DNA of 64,000 nucleotides from Sphingomonas spermidinifaciens (GTDB lineage Bacteria; Pseudomonadota; Alphaproteobacteria; Sphingomonadales; Sphingomonadaceae), in NCBI RefSeq assembly GCF_002351485.1, contig NZ_NWMW01000001.1, positions 1,550,001-1,614,000 on the forward strand, written 5' to 3'. Positions within the stretch are counted from its first letter, which is position 1; the number at the start of each line of letters is the position of its first letter. The notes beneath the pieces were generated by a model. The model was not told the origin of the DNA. It was given only the letters and a program-made list of their open reading frames with translations, and searched no databases. Both the position numbers and the translations under genes were made by a program. This document shows positions 8,124-16,946 of this stretch, one piece after another.

Positions 8124-9617
8124 TTGTTCCTCAACGACGACCAGCATTGGCTAGACGGATCGGGCACGGGCACGCGAAGCTTCGGGCGTGCGGCCGCACT
8201 GGTCCTGCCGCCGCAGACGCGCACCGAGCAATTGATCGAGCGGCTGCGCGCCCTCGACCTCGTTGTCGATCTGGGCGCCGATATCGGCTCACCCGCCTGG
8301 TGGCGCGGTACCGCCACCTGCCTCTCGCTCTGCGCCCTGACGCTGGCGCTGGCCCCCGGTTTCGACCGTCCTATTCACGAGGCGGGCAGCGCACCCCTTA
8401 CGACTACCGACCGCGACGAGGTCGCCTCTCAGTCCATCGCCCCGCTCGCCTTCGGCGCGACCAGCGGCCGGCGCATCGGCGCGACCAATGCCGTTCGCCC
8501 GCTTGCGGACACGCCCGAGCGGCCGACGCTCGACCTGTCCGCCACTCTCCCCGGCGGCGACGCGCTCGCGCGCACGCTGCGCCGCAGCGGGGTCGGCGCG
8601 GACGAGGCGGACCGCGCCGCTGCGCTTGTCGCCGAGCAGGTCGCGCTCGCCGACATCCGGCCCGGCACGCGCATCGACCTGACGCTCGGGCGCCGGCCCA
8701 GCCGCGACGTGCCGCGTCCGCTCGACCGGCTCGCCTTCCGCGCGCGCTTCGACCTCGCACTCGAGGTAATACGCGACGGCGGCACCTTCGCGGTTCGGCC
8801 GATACCGATCGCGATCGACGCGACGCCGCTGCGCATCCGCGGGCGGGTGGGCGCCAGCCTCTATCGCTCGGCCCGTGCGGCGGGCGCGCCTGCGAAGGCG
8901 GTCGAGGCGTTCATTCGCCAGATCGCGACGCGCGTCCCGATGTCGCGCCTCGGCGCCGACGACCAGTACGAACTGATCGTCGAGCAGGAGCGCGCTGCCA
9001 CGGGCGAGGTGCGACAGGGCAAGCTGCTCTATGCCGCGGTCGGCCAGGGCGATCGCCGGACCCAACTCGTCCGCTGGGAGGATGGCGGCCGGACCGACTG
9101 GTTCGACCCTAGGGGCGTGGGCGAGAAGAAGGGCGTGATGGCGATGCCCGTCGCCGCGCGCATCTCCTCGGGCTTTGGCTGGCGGACGCACCCGGTGCTG
9201 CGGTTCCGCCGCCTGCATAAGGGCATTGACTTCGCCGCCCCTTATGGCAGCCCGATCCGCGCAGCGACCGATGGCGTCGTCGCCTTTGCCGGGCGAAACG
9301 GCGGCTATGGCAATTTCGTCAAGCTCGTCCATGGCGGCGGGCTTGCCACCGGCTATGGCCATATGAGCAGGATCGCGGTGCGTGGCGGCGAGCGCGTCAC
9401 GCGCGGCGAGGTGATCGGCTATGTCGGCTCGACCGGCCTGTCGACCGGTCCACACCTCCATTACGAGCTGTGGCGCAATGGCGCGCCGATCAACCCCGCC
9501 TCGGTCAGCTTCACCACCACCTCGCAGCTGTCGGGCCGCGATCTGGCCGAATTTCGCGCGCTCACCGCATGGCTGATGGCGGTGCCGGTGCGCGGCGGCA
9601 GCGCGGTCGCCGAGTAG
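8124..9617 (+). CDS. M23 family metallopeptidase (LytM-like)
   Basis: A membrane-anchored, periplasmic peptidoglycan endopeptidase of about 497 residues. A hydrophobic anchor (CLSLCALTLALAP) lies near residue 68, then a long N-terminal region, then the C-terminal M23 domain. The zinc ligands are visible as HKGID (His 365, Asp 369) and HLHYE (His 444, His 446); the loop GHMSRIAVRGGERVTRGEVI is typical. The TTG at 8124, giving FLNDDQHWL, was preferred by resemblance to related proteins; GTG at 8091 is an alternative. Neither start has a clear ribosome binding site. Confidence 0.9.
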   Translation: MFLNDDQHWLDGSGTGTRSFGRAAALVLPPQTRTEQLIERLRALDLVVDLGADIGSPAWWRGTATCLSLCALTLALAPGFDRPIHEAGSAPLTTTDRDEVASQSIAPLAFGATSGRRIGATNAVRPLADTPERPTLDLSATLPGGDALARTLRRSGVGADEADRAAALVAEQVALADIRPGTRIDLTLGRRPSRDVPRPLDRLAFRARFDLALEVIRDGGTFAVRPIPIAIDATPLRIRGRVGASLYRSARAAGAPAKAVEAFIRQIATRVPMSRLGADDQYELIVEQERAATGEVRQGKLLYAAVGQGDRRTQLVRWEDGGRTDWFDPRGVGEKKGVMAMPVAARISSGFGWRTHPVLRFRRLHKGIDFAAPYGSPIRAATDGVVAFAGRNGGYGNFVKLVHGGGLATGYGHMSRIAVRGGERVTRGEVIGYVGSTGLSTGPHLHYELWRNGAPINPASVSFTTTSQLSGRDLAEFRALTAWLMAVPVRGGSAVAE

Positions 9618-9620
9618 CAG

Positions 9621-10622
9621 TCAGGCGGCGGGCGGCTCGCCCATCGCCCCCTGCCCCGCGCGATAGCCGAGCGTCGCGCGCCCCTGCACCGGCCCCGCCA
9701 CGTCGGCAACGAGGTAGAGCGGCCGCCGCTTCGATTCGACATAGAGCCGGCCGAGATATTCGCCGATCATCCCGAGCACGAGCATCTGCACCGCGCCCAG
9801 GAACACGGTGATCAGCATCAGCGACGTCCAACCCTGCACCGCCGACCCGGTGAAGAAGCCGATCGCGATGTAGATGAGGAGCAGGAAGGAGAGGAAGAAC
9901 AGGGCGATGCCGATATGGCTCGCCCAGCGAAGCGGCGCGGTCGAGAAGCCCGTCACTGCGTCGAAGGCGAAGCGCAGCATCTTCGACAGCGGATACTTCG
10001 TCTCGCCCGCATGCCGCTCGTGCCGGTCATAGAGGAAGGGCACCTGCCTGAACCCGACCCAGGCGACCATCCCGCGGATGAAGCGCGCCTGTTCGGGCAG
10101 CGAGAGCAGCGCGTCGAGCGCGCGGCGGCTCATCAGGCGGAAGTCGCCGGTGTCGAGCGGGATCGGCGTGTCGGTCACCCGATCGAGAAAGCGATAGAAA
10201 GCGGCGGCGGTAAGCTTCTTGAAGAAGGTCTCGCCCTCGCGGCGACGGCGGACGGCGTAAACGACGTCGGCGCCCTCCGCCGTCATGACCGCGCGCATGT
10301 CGGCGAGGAGCTCGGGCGGGTCCTGAAGATCGGCGTCGATGATAAGGATCTGCGCGCCGCTGCAGAGGTCGAGGCCCGCGGTCAGCGCCAGCTGATGCCC
10401 GTGATTGCGCGACAGATTGACCGCAACCAGCCGAGGATCGGCCGCCGCCAGCCGCTGCATCACCGCCCAGGAGGCATCGCGCGAACCGTCGTTGACGAGG
10501 ACGATCTCGTGATCCTCCCCCACCGCCGCCCGCGCCGCCGCCGAGACGCGGGCGTGCAGCACCTCGAGGCATTCGGCTTCGTTGTAGCAGGGGATGACGA
10601 CGGAGAGCGCAGGTCGGTGCAT
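9621..10622 (-). CDS. GtrB-like family 2 glycosyltransferase
   Basis: This 333-residue protein has an N-terminal GT-A domain beginning LSVVIPCYNEAECLEVLHAR, with the DxD-type metal motif in DADLQDPPE near residue 97, and two C-terminal transmembrane helices (IGIALFFLSFLLLIYIAIGF and LITVFLGAVQMLVLGMIGEY). This is the layout of bactoprenol or dolichol-phosphate glycosyltransferases (GtrB/DPM1 type), which attach a sugar to undecaprenyl phosphate. The sugar and acceptor are not evident. It converges with the M23 gene, with 3 bases between stops. Confidence 0.88.
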   Translation of the reverse strand: MHRPALSVVIPCYNEAECLEVLHARVSAAARAAVGEDHEIVLVNDGSRDASWAVMQRLAAADPRLVAVNLSRNHGHQLALTAGLDLCSGAQILIIDADLQDPPELLADMRAVMTAEGADVVYAVRRRREGETFFKKLTAAAFYRFLDRVTDTPIPLDTGDFRLMSRRALDALLSLPEQARFIRGMVAWVGFRQVPFLYDRHERHAGETKYPLSKMLRFAFDAVTGFSTAPLRWASHIGIALFFLSFLLLIYIAIGFFTGSAVQGWTSLMLITVFLGAVQMLVLGMIGEYLGRLYVESKRRPLYLVADVAGPVQGRATLGYRAGQGAMGEPPAA

Positions 10623-10702
10623 GACCGGCGCGTGTAGCGAAAGCCGGGCCTCGCTGAAAGCGCTGCTGCGTCGGCTGGCACCGCCCTTCCGGGTAGTGGG
10701 TG

Positions 10703-11323
10703 TTACAACACCGTCGCGTCGAGCCCGTCGAGGATGAACTGCGTCGCCAGCGCCGCGAGCAGGACACCGAGCAGCCGGGTGATGACCGCCTCGATCCGGG
10801 TGCCGAGCAGTCGCATCATTGGCCCGGCGGCGATCAGCGCGGCAAGCGTGACGAGGAGGATCGTCGCCAGCGCCCCGAGCACGACGAGCGATGCGGCGAT
10901 CCCTTCCGTCCGGCTCATCATCAGCATCACCGATGCGATCGACCCTGGCCCGGCGATCATCGGCATCGCCATCGGAAAGGCAGCGACATCCTCGACCTCG
11001 GGCGTCTCGATGATCTTCTGCGCGCGGTCCTCACGCCGCTGGGTGCGCTTCTCGAACACCATCTCGAGCGCGATGAGGAACAGCATGATGCCGCCGGCGA
11101 TCTTGAACGCATCGAGGCTGACATGGAGCGCGCGCAGCAGATCCTCGCCGAACAGCGCAAACCCGATCAGGATCGCGCCGGCGATCAGCACCGCGCGCAC
11201 CGCCATCGACCGGCGCTGCACCGGCGTCGCGCCCGTCGTCAGCCCGGCATAGATGGGCGCGCAGCCCGGCGGGTCGATGATGACGAAGAAGGTGGCGAGC
11301 GCCGAGACGTAGAGCTCGATCAT
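10703..11323 (-). CDS. MarC family membrane protein
   Basis: This 206-residue integral membrane protein has six hydrophobic segments and the MarC features FFVIIDPPGCAPIYAGLT at the start and MPMIAGPGSIASVMLM in the middle. Despite the name, the family has no proven role in antibiotic resistance; some homologues transport neutral amino acids. The ATG overlaps the stop of the preceding gene by four bases, so it belongs to the folD operon. Confidence 0.9.
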   Translation of the reverse strand: MIELYVSALATFFVIIDPPGCAPIYAGLTTGATPVQRRSMAVRAVLIAGAILIGFALFGEDLLRALHVSLDAFKIAGGIMLFLIALEMVFEKRTQRREDRAQKIIETPEVEDVAAFPMAMPMIAGPGSIASVMLMMSRTEGIAASLVVLGALATILLVTLAALIAAGPMMRLLGTRIEAVITRLLGVLLAALATQFILDGLDATVL

Positions 11324-11925
11324 CGCGCCGGCGCCTCGACCCGGTCCTCGATCACCGGCCGCATCGTCCGGCCGTCCCATGCCGAAACGCTCAGCGTGCG
11401 GCCGCCATCGGCACGAACCGACCAGCGCCACGCGATCGTGCCATCGGTGGAGGCGCCGCCGTCATCCGCACCCACCGCGTTCGCGGCGCCCGGCAGCGGC
11501 GCCGGCTTGCCGTCGCAGCTCGCCTTGAAGGTGATCAGCCGGTCGCCGGGGCGAGGACTGGGCAGAAAGTCGCCATGATCGACGATCCAGCGCCACGTCC
11601 CGTCACCCTCGCGCCGCCACACCGTGGTGAAATAGCCGACGCGCCCGTCGGGCCACTGCGTCACGCCGGTATTGACCGCGAAGCGGCCGTCGCAGGATAC
11701 GTGACTCTCGGTCGGTTGCCAGCGCACGGCAGCCGGCGGATCGCTGAGCGACTTGAGCAGCGCCTGCGCATTGACCGGCCCGGGCGCGAACAGGATGGCG
11801 TCGGGCGCGGCATAGCGGCGGAACGCGGTCCACTGCCCCTCCCGCTGCGCGGCGGCAGCAAAAGCACGCTCGGCATCAACGACCGAGCCCGCCTGCAACG
11901 CCAGCGCAGCCAGCCACAGGCTCAT
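11320..11925 (-). CDS. Exported DUF4440/SnoaL-like protein
   Basis: A 201-residue protein starting with a short hydrophobic segment (SLWLAALALQAGS), perhaps a signal peptide. The region around DAERAFAAAAQREGQWTAFRRYAA and YFTTVWRREGDGTWRWIVDHGD is typical of NTF2-fold DUF4440 proteins. No catalytic role can be assigned. It sits between folD and marC with a 1-base overlap upstream and a 4-base overlap downstream, so it is probably co-translated with both. Confidence 0.75.
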   Translation of the reverse strand: MSLWLAALALQAGSVVDAERAFAAAAQREGQWTAFRRYAAPDAILFAPGPVNAQALLKSLSDPPAAVRWQPTESHVSCDGRFAVNTGVTQWPDGRVGYFTTVWRREGDGTWRWIVDHGDFLPSPRPGDRLITFKASCDGKPAPLPGAANAVGADDGGASTDGTIAWRWSVRADGGRTLSVSAWDGRTMRPVIEDRVEAPAR

Positions 11926-12800
11926 CAGATCGCCTGCGGGTCGAGCGCGATGCCCTCGCGCCGGTGCGCGGCGACGAGCGTGTTGCGAAGCAGGCAGGCG
12001 ATGGTCATCGGCCCCACCCCGCCCGGCACCGGCGTAATCGCCCCGGCGACCGACGCCGCGCTCTCGAACTCGACATCGCCAACGAGGCCCGCGGGCGTGC
12101 GGTTGATGCCGACGTCGATGACGACTGCGCCGGGTTTCAGCCACTCCCCGCGCACGAAACCCGCACGCCCGACCGCCGCGACAACGATATCGGCATGGGC
12201 AAGGTGGTGTGGCAGGTTCCGGGTCCGCGAATGCGCGATCGTCACGGTGCAGTCGGCCGCGGTCAGCAGCGCCGCCATCGGCTTGCCGACGATGTTCGAC
12301 CGGCCGATCACCACCGCGTTCAGCCCCGACAGCTCGCCGAGCTGCGCCTTAAGCAGCATCAGGCAGCCATAAGGCGTGCAAGGGACAAAGCCGTTGAGGC
12401 CCGTTGCCAGCCGCCCGGCATTGACGGGGTGAAAGCCGTCCACGTCCTTGTCGGGATCGATCCGCGTGAGCACTGCCTGCGCGTCGAGCCCCCCGGGCAG
12501 CGGCAGCTGGACGAGGATGCCGTCCACCGCCGGATCGGCATTGAGGCGATCGACCAGCGCGATCAGGTCGGCCTGGGCGGTGTCGGCGGGCAGGCGATGT
12601 TCGAAGCTTTCCATGCCCGCGGCGACCGTCGCCTTGCCCTTGGACCGGACATAGACCGAGGAAGCCGCGTCCTCGCCCACCAGCACCACGGCGAGGCCGG
12701 GCTTGCGCCCCGCATCCTCGGCGAAAAGCGCCGCCAGCTCGGCGACGCGCGCACGCAGTCGTTCGGCTGCTTTCTTCCCGTCGATCAGTTCGGCTGTCAT
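11925..12800 (-). CDS. folD: Bifunctional methylene-THF dehydrogenase / cyclohydrolase
   Basis: FolD oxidises 5,10-methylene-THF to methenyl-THF with NADP and hydrolyses it to 10-formyl-THF. At 291 residues it has the usual length. The catalytic YVRSK (Tyr 50, Lys 54) is present, as are QLPLPGGLD and the nucleotide-binding [14 protein letters not shown]. It shares its methenyl-THF intermediate with the fau product elsewhere in the window. Confidence 0.96.
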   Translation of the reverse strand: MTAELIDGKKAAERLRARVAELAALFAEDAGRKPGLAVVLVGEDAASSVYVRSKGKATVAAGMESFEHRLPADTAQADLIALVDRLNADPAVDGILVQLPLPGGLDAQAVLTRIDPDKDVDGFHPVNAGRLATGLNGFVPCTPYGCLMLLKAQLGELSGLNAVVIGRSNIVGKPMAALLTAADCTVTIAHSRTRNLPHHLAHADIVVAAVGRAGFVRGEWLKPGAVVIDVGINRTPAGLVGDVEFESAASVAGAITPVPGGVGPMTIACLLRNTLVAAHRREGIALDPQAI

Positions 12801-12844
12801 GGCGCGCTCCCTATCGTGTCAGGCGCGGCGCCGCCACCCCGGCG

Positions 12845-13153
12845 TCAGAGCGGGACGGCGCCGCCCGAGGCGATATTGGCGGCCAGCCCCGCGAGCACCC
12901 GGTCGAGGATCGCGATGGCGATCAGGACGACGATCGGCGACACGTCGAGCGCCCCGAAGTCGGGCAGGATGCGGCGGATCGGGCGGTAGATCGGCTCTGT
13001 CAGCGTGCCGAGGCCGTTCCACAGCGAGCGCACGAAATCATTCTGCGTGTTGATGACGTTGAACGCGATCAGCCACGACAGAATCGCCTGCACGATCAGG
13101 ATCCACCACAGGACGCTCAGCAGGATACGGGCGATGTCGATCAGGGTGAGCAA
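12845..13153 (-). CDS. YggT family membrane protein
   Basis: This 102-residue protein has two YGGT repeats: a hydrophobic helix (ILLSVLWWILIVQAILSWLI), an amphipathic stretch with LTEPIYRPIRRILPDFGALD, and a second helix (SPIVVLIAIAILDRVL). YggT proteins are implicated in osmotic stress tolerance and envelope function. The TTG start at 13153 was chosen because upstream in-frame sequence is unlike the family. folD follows 44 bases downstream. Confidence 0.88.
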   Translation of the reverse strand: MLTLIDIARILLSVLWWILIVQAILSWLIAFNVINTQNDFVRSLWNGLGTLTEPIYRPIRRILPDFGALDVSPIVVLIAIAILDRVLAGLAANIASGGAVPL

Positions 13154-13220
13154 ACGGTCCTCCAGCGAAGCGTGCGGTGCGCATATCGGAACTCGCGCCC
13201 CGGCGGCAAGGGCGCGGGGC

Positions 13221-13982
13221 TCAGATGCCGGCGTACCATTCGTAGCCGGCGATATCCTCCCACAGGCCGCCCTTGCCGCCGTAGAGAGGCGTGAGGTCGG
13301 CGACTGCCTCGATCCGCTCGACATATTTGGCCTGCTTGTAGCCCAGCTGGCGCTCGACGCGCAGCCGCGCGGGCGCGCCGTGCCCAATGTCCAGCCGCCG
13401 GTCGTTGAGCCCGAGCGCGAGGATGGTCTGCAGGTGAAAGGCGTCGATCAGGTCAATCGATTCGTAATAGGGCCGCCCGCCCGCATATCGGTCGGCACAG
13501 TGGAAGACGAGGTAGCGCGCGCGGGTACTGAGCTCCGCCGCGTCGAGCAGCGTCGCGAGGCGCGGCCCCTGCCACTTGCCGATCGCGCTCCATCCCTCGA
13601 CGCAGTCGTGACGGGTGATCTGCGCGCGCTGCGGCATCGACAGGAGATCGGCGACGCTGAACGATTGTGGCCGGGCGACCAGACCGTCGACCCGCACGCG
13701 CCAGTCGGCGAAGCCGGCGGCGGCGTGCGCGGCATAATCGGGGGTGCCGGGATTGCGGGTGCCGTTGGTGCGGAACACCGGCGACATCTGGTCCACCCGG
13801 AACTCGCGGGCGAGCGCGTTGCGGTCCATCAGGGCGCGCTGCGTCCACTGGTTCCAGTCGGCGCCCTTGAAGATCAGCCCGCGAATCTGCTCGTTCTGCC
13901 CGGCGGCGTCGCAGCCAGCGAGGAGGCCCCCCGCGCCCGCGGCCAGTCCCCCGATCAGCATGCGGCGTGTGATGAGGCTCAT
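13221..13982 (-). CDS. YedY/sulfite-oxidase-fold molybdoenzyme
   Basis: A 253-residue exported oxidoreductase of the sulfite oxidase superfamily, resembling the catalytic subunit YedY/MsrP. RHDCVEGWSAIGKWQGP contains Cys 127, the expected molybdenum ligand. The N terminus reads SLITRRMLIGGLAAG, a Tat-type twin-arginine signal, followed by LLAGC at residues 20-24, a lipobox, so the protein may be a Tat-exported lipoprotein. The start overlaps the cytochrome b gene by four bases, so electrons probably pass to that cytochrome. The substrate is not shown; sulfite, sulfoxides or methionine sulfoxide are the known options. Confidence 0.88.
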   Translation of the reverse strand: MSLITRRMLIGGLAAGAGGLLAGCDAAGQNEQIRGLIFKGADWNQWTQRALMDRNALAREFRVDQMSPVFRTNGTRNPGTPDYAAHAAAGFADWRVRVDGLVARPQSFSVADLLSMPQRAQITRHDCVEGWSAIGKWQGPRLATLLDAAELSTRARYLVFHCADRYAGGRPYYESIDLIDAFHLQTILALGLNDRRLDIGHGAPARLRVERQLGYKQAKYVERIEAVADLTPLYGGKGGLWEDIAGYEWYAGI

Positions 13983-14725
13983 CGGTAATCCTCCCCCGGC
14001 ACGCGCCAGCGCCCGGTAATCATCGATCGCACCTCGTTGACCGGCCCCGCCAAGATGACGAGCGCAAGGTGGACGATGATGAAGCCCGCAATCGCCATCG
14101 ACGCGATGAAGTGGATCGACCGTGCCGACTGCCGCCCGCCGAACAGGTCGAGCAGCCACGGCGCGGCGGCATTGATCCCCGGCGACATGGTCAAGCCGGT
14201 GGCGATGGCCAGCGGCAGCAGGACGAAGATGACGCCGACATAGCTGAGCTTCTGGAGGGTGTTGAACGCGCCGGGTTGCTTTGGATCGTGGAAGCGCAGC
14301 GCCAGATGCTCACGCACGTCACGCGCCAGGTGCGCGGGCGCGAGTTCGCTGGCGCGGAGCCGGAGGTCGCGCTGGAAATGCCGGTTGATGAGGCTCGCGA
14401 CCATGAAGAGGAGCAGGCCGAAGCCGAGCACCAGCGCAAAGGTCAGATGCCATCGCCGTGCGAGCGCAAGATTGTAGGTCGAGGGGATGGTCAGCCAGCC
14501 GGGCACCCTTCCGCCCTCGAACACCCACGCGACGCGGAACCAGGGCTGGTCGAAATTGGCCCCGAACTGGCCCCAGTAGAGATTGGGGTGTGCGTTGAGG
14601 ATCATCAGCCCCGAGCCGAGCAGGACGAAGATCGTCAGCGCATTGACCCAGTGCCACAATCGCGTGGCCAATTTGTGCTTGGCGACCCACATCGGCTTCG
14701 CTCCCCGCCCGTCCGATTGCGCCAT
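13979..14725 (-). CDS. Cytochrome b561-type membrane subunit
   Basis: This 248-residue protein has about five transmembrane helices with histidines placed to bind b hemes: TRLWHWVNAL near residue 25, RRWHLTFALVLG in the middle and SIHFIASMAIAGFIIVHLAL near the C terminus. It resembles the gamma subunits of formate dehydrogenase and Ni/Fe hydrogenase. It is not the ferric-reductase-like MsrQ that usually partners MsrP. Its 3' end overlaps the YedY-like gene, which points to a two-component complex exchanging electrons with the quinone pool. Confidence 0.88.
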   Translation of the reverse strand: MAQSDGRGAKPMWVAKHKLATRLWHWVNALTIFVLLGSGLMILNAHPNLYWGQFGANFDQPWFRVAWVFEGGRVPGWLTIPSTYNLALARRWHLTFALVLGFGLLLFMVASLINRHFQRDLRLRASELAPAHLARDVREHLALRFHDPKQPGAFNTLQKLSYVGVIFVLLPLAIATGLTMSPGINAAAPWLLDLFGGRQSARSIHFIASMAIAGFIIVHLALVILAGPVNEVRSMITGRWRVPGEDYR

Positions 14726-14734
14726 GTTAGCACG

Positions 14735-15493
14735 TCATCCGTAAGCGCGCACGAAGAACACGATCGTCGTGACCGTGGTGACGGTCAGCGTCCAGCCCCG
14801 GACAAGGCGCGGGGAGAGCCGCTTGCCGAGATGCGCCCCCGCCCAGCCGCCGAACGCTGCGCCCGCCAGCATCGGCAGGCACGCCTCCCACCGAACCATG
14901 CCGAAGGCCACGAAGACCACTGTCGCGGCCGCATTGGCCATCGCCAGCATCAGCGTGCGGGGTGCCATCAGCTTGTGCGGCGGCTCGCCCGCGAGTAGCC
15001 CCCAGGTCGCGGTTAGCATCAGCCCGACGCCCCCGCCGAAATAACCGCCATAGACGCCGAGCAGCGCCTGCGCCGTGACCAGTGCGCGCGGGCCGGGCGC
15101 GGCGTGACGCTGGAGCATCTCCGCCGCGCGCTTGCCGAAGGCGATGGCGATCGTCGCGACCAGGAGCAGCCAGGGAATGACGATGTCGAACACCCGGGTC
15201 GGCGTGACGACGAGCAGCAGGCTGCCGACGATCCCCGCCACAAAGGTGATGGCGGCGAGCGTGCGCACCCCCACCCCGCCGATCGGCTGAAGCCCGCGGC
15301 GATAGGTCCAGGCACTCGCGATCGCCCCCGGCTGCAGCGCGACGTTCGAGGTCGCGTTGGCGATCGGGCCGGGCAGGCCGATCGCGATCAGCGCCGGCAT
15401 GGTGGCAAAGGTTCCGCCCCCCGCCAGCGCATTCATGGCGCCGCCCAGCGTTCCGGCGGCGGCGGCAAGGGCGATCAGGGCGGGGTCGAGCAT
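14735..15493 (-). CDS. TauE/SafE (TSUP) family permease
   Basis: A 252-residue membrane protein with about eight hydrophobic segments and the family features GTLGGAMNALAGGGTFATMP near the N terminus and GVYGGYFGGGVGLML in the second half. The family exports sulfite, sulfonates or related sulfur anions. It lies 9 bases upstream of the cytochrome b gene, so it is probably in one operon with the cytochrome and the YedY-like oxidoreductase. That suggests, but does not prove, a sulfur oxyanion substrate for the set. Confidence 0.87.
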   Translation of the reverse strand: MLDPALIALAAAAGTLGGAMNALAGGGTFATMPALIAIGLPGPIANATSNVALQPGAIASAWTYRRGLQPIGGVGVRTLAAITFVAGIVGSLLLVVTPTRVFDIVIPWLLLVATIAIAFGKRAAEMLQRHAAPGPRALVTAQALLGVYGGYFGGGVGLMLTATWGLLAGEPPHKLMAPRTLMLAMANAAATVVFVAFGMVRWEACLPMLAGAAFGGWAGAHLGKRLSPRLVRGWTLTVTTVTTIVFFVRAYG

Positions 15494-15558
15494 GCCGCCC
15501 CTTTCGCGGGGCGCGAGGCGGGTGTCCAGATGGTCCCCAGAAAACCGCGCGCAGAACC

Positions 15559-16548
15559 TTACGGACTTCCCTTGCCCCCATGTGCACCGACCGCGGTGCC
15601 GGTCGAGAAGCTTGTCTCGTCCGACGCCATGGTCACGAACAGCGCAGCAAGCTCGGCGGGCTGGCCGGCGCGGCCGAGCGGTGTGTCCTGGCCGAACTCG
15701 CCCATCTTGCCGGGAAGCTGCCCGCCCGCGACCTGAAGCGGTGTCCAGATCGGTCCGGGCGCGATCATGTTGACGCGGATGCCGCGCTTGGCGAGCTGCT
15801 TGGCCAGCCCCTTGGTGAAGATCAGGATCGCGCCCTTGGTGGAAGCGTAGTCGAGCAGCTCCTCACCTGGATCATAGCTGTTGACCGATCCGACGTTGAG
15901 GATGACCGATCCCGGCGCCATGCCCTGCGCGGCTGCACGGGCGATACGGAAATAGCTGTAGATGTTGGTCTCGAACGTCCGCACCATCTGCTCGTCGGTG
16001 ATCGCGAAGATATCCGGCTTCGACTGCTGATAGGCGGCGTTGTTGACGACGATGTCGAGCCCGCCCAGCCCCCGCCGCGCACTCGCGACGATCGCCTCGC
16101 AGCCTTGAAGGGTGCGCAGGTCGCGCGGAATGGCAACCGCGCGGCGGCCCGCCTGGCGGATCAGATCGACGACCTCGCGCGCATCGGGCTCCTCGTCCGG
16201 GTGGTAGTTGATGGCGACGTCGGCACCCTCACGCGCAAAGGCGATGGCGGCTGCCCGTCCGATGCCCGAATCGCCGCCAGTGATGAGCGCCTTGCGCCCC
16301 GCGAGGCGGCCCGAGCCGCGATAGCTCGCTTCGCCGCAATCGGGCCTCGGCGTCATCTTCGACTGGAGGCCGGGCCAGGGCTGCTTCTGCTCGGGGAAGG
16401 GATCGCTGGTGTATCGACTGCGCGGATCGGTCAGCGGGCGCGCGGGGGCCGGTGCCGGTGTCTGCGCGGCGAGCGGCATTCCTGCTCCCGCCAGTCCCAG
16501 GCCCACACCGCCCAGCACCGCGCGCCGCGATGGTCCGCTGTCCGTCAT
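15559..16548 (-). CDS. Tat-exported SDR family oxidoreductase
   Basis: A 329-residue short-chain dehydrogenase of the YhdG/GlcDH-like branch. The N terminus SRRAVLGGVGLGLAGAG followed by AAQ is a Tat-type signal, unusual for an NAD(P)-dependent enzyme. The Rossmann motif ITGGDSGIGRAAAIA lies near residue 90, NNAAYQQSKPDI follows, and the active-site pair is in DYASTKGAI. Homologues are often general-stress proteins linked to catalase or desiccation tolerance. The gene runs in the same direction as the TauE/SafE permease but is separated by 65 bases. Confidence 0.87.
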   Translation of the reverse strand: MTDSGPSRRAVLGGVGLGLAGAGMPLAAQTPAPAPARPLTDPRSRYTSDPFPEQKQPWPGLQSKMTPRPDCGEASYRGSGRLAGRKALITGGDSGIGRAAAIAFAREGADVAINYHPDEEPDAREVVDLIRQAGRRAVAIPRDLRTLQGCEAIVASARRGLGGLDIVVNNAAYQQSKPDIFAITDEQMVRTFETNIYSYFRIARAAAQGMAPGSVILNVGSVNSYDPGEELLDYASTKGAILIFTKGLAKQLAKRGIRVNMIAPGPIWTPLQVAGGQLPGKMGEFGQDTPLGRAGQPAELAALFVTMASDETSFSTGTAVGAHGGKGSP

Positions 16549-16716
16549 CCGCCATCTCCCGAAATCGCGCCGGGGCGGCGCGTGGGAAGAGAACCGGCAG
16601 GTCGGGATTTGGTTCAGGAAAACAGGTGCTTGGGTAGCCCGACCGACCAAATGCGGTAGCGGCGGAACGCGGCCCGCGGCCGCGCGCTTATGGCGGCGAT
16701 GATGGGAGAACCGGCG

Positions 16717-16911
16717 ATGAACCAAGCACTCGACGAAGCGCGGCTCCGGCTCGAGGCTTTCCGCGGCGACGCGCCGGCGGACCGGGTGCTCGATGCCGCG
16801 AGCGGACTCACCGCTGGCGACGTCGACGTGCTGCTCGCCGCGTGCCGGTCACCGACCGATCTGGAGCCGGGCGGCAGCCTCAGCCTGGACGACCTGAGCG
16901 GGAATGCTTGA
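16717..16911 (+). CDS. Hypothetical small acidic protein
   Basis: A 64-residue acidic ORF (NQALDEARLRLEAFRGDAPA at the start) with GGGAGAA just upstream of the ATG at 16717. An in-frame ATG at 16690 would add nine residues. Codon third positions are GC-rich as in neighbouring genes, which favours coding. I do not recognise a family. It converges with rlmN. Confidence 0.5.
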   Translation: MNQALDEARLRLEAFRGDAPADRVLDAASGLTAGDVDVLLAACRSPTDLEPGGSLSLDDLSGNA

Positions 16912-16946
16912 ACGAAGGCCGGAAGCCGATCGCAGATACCGGACCC

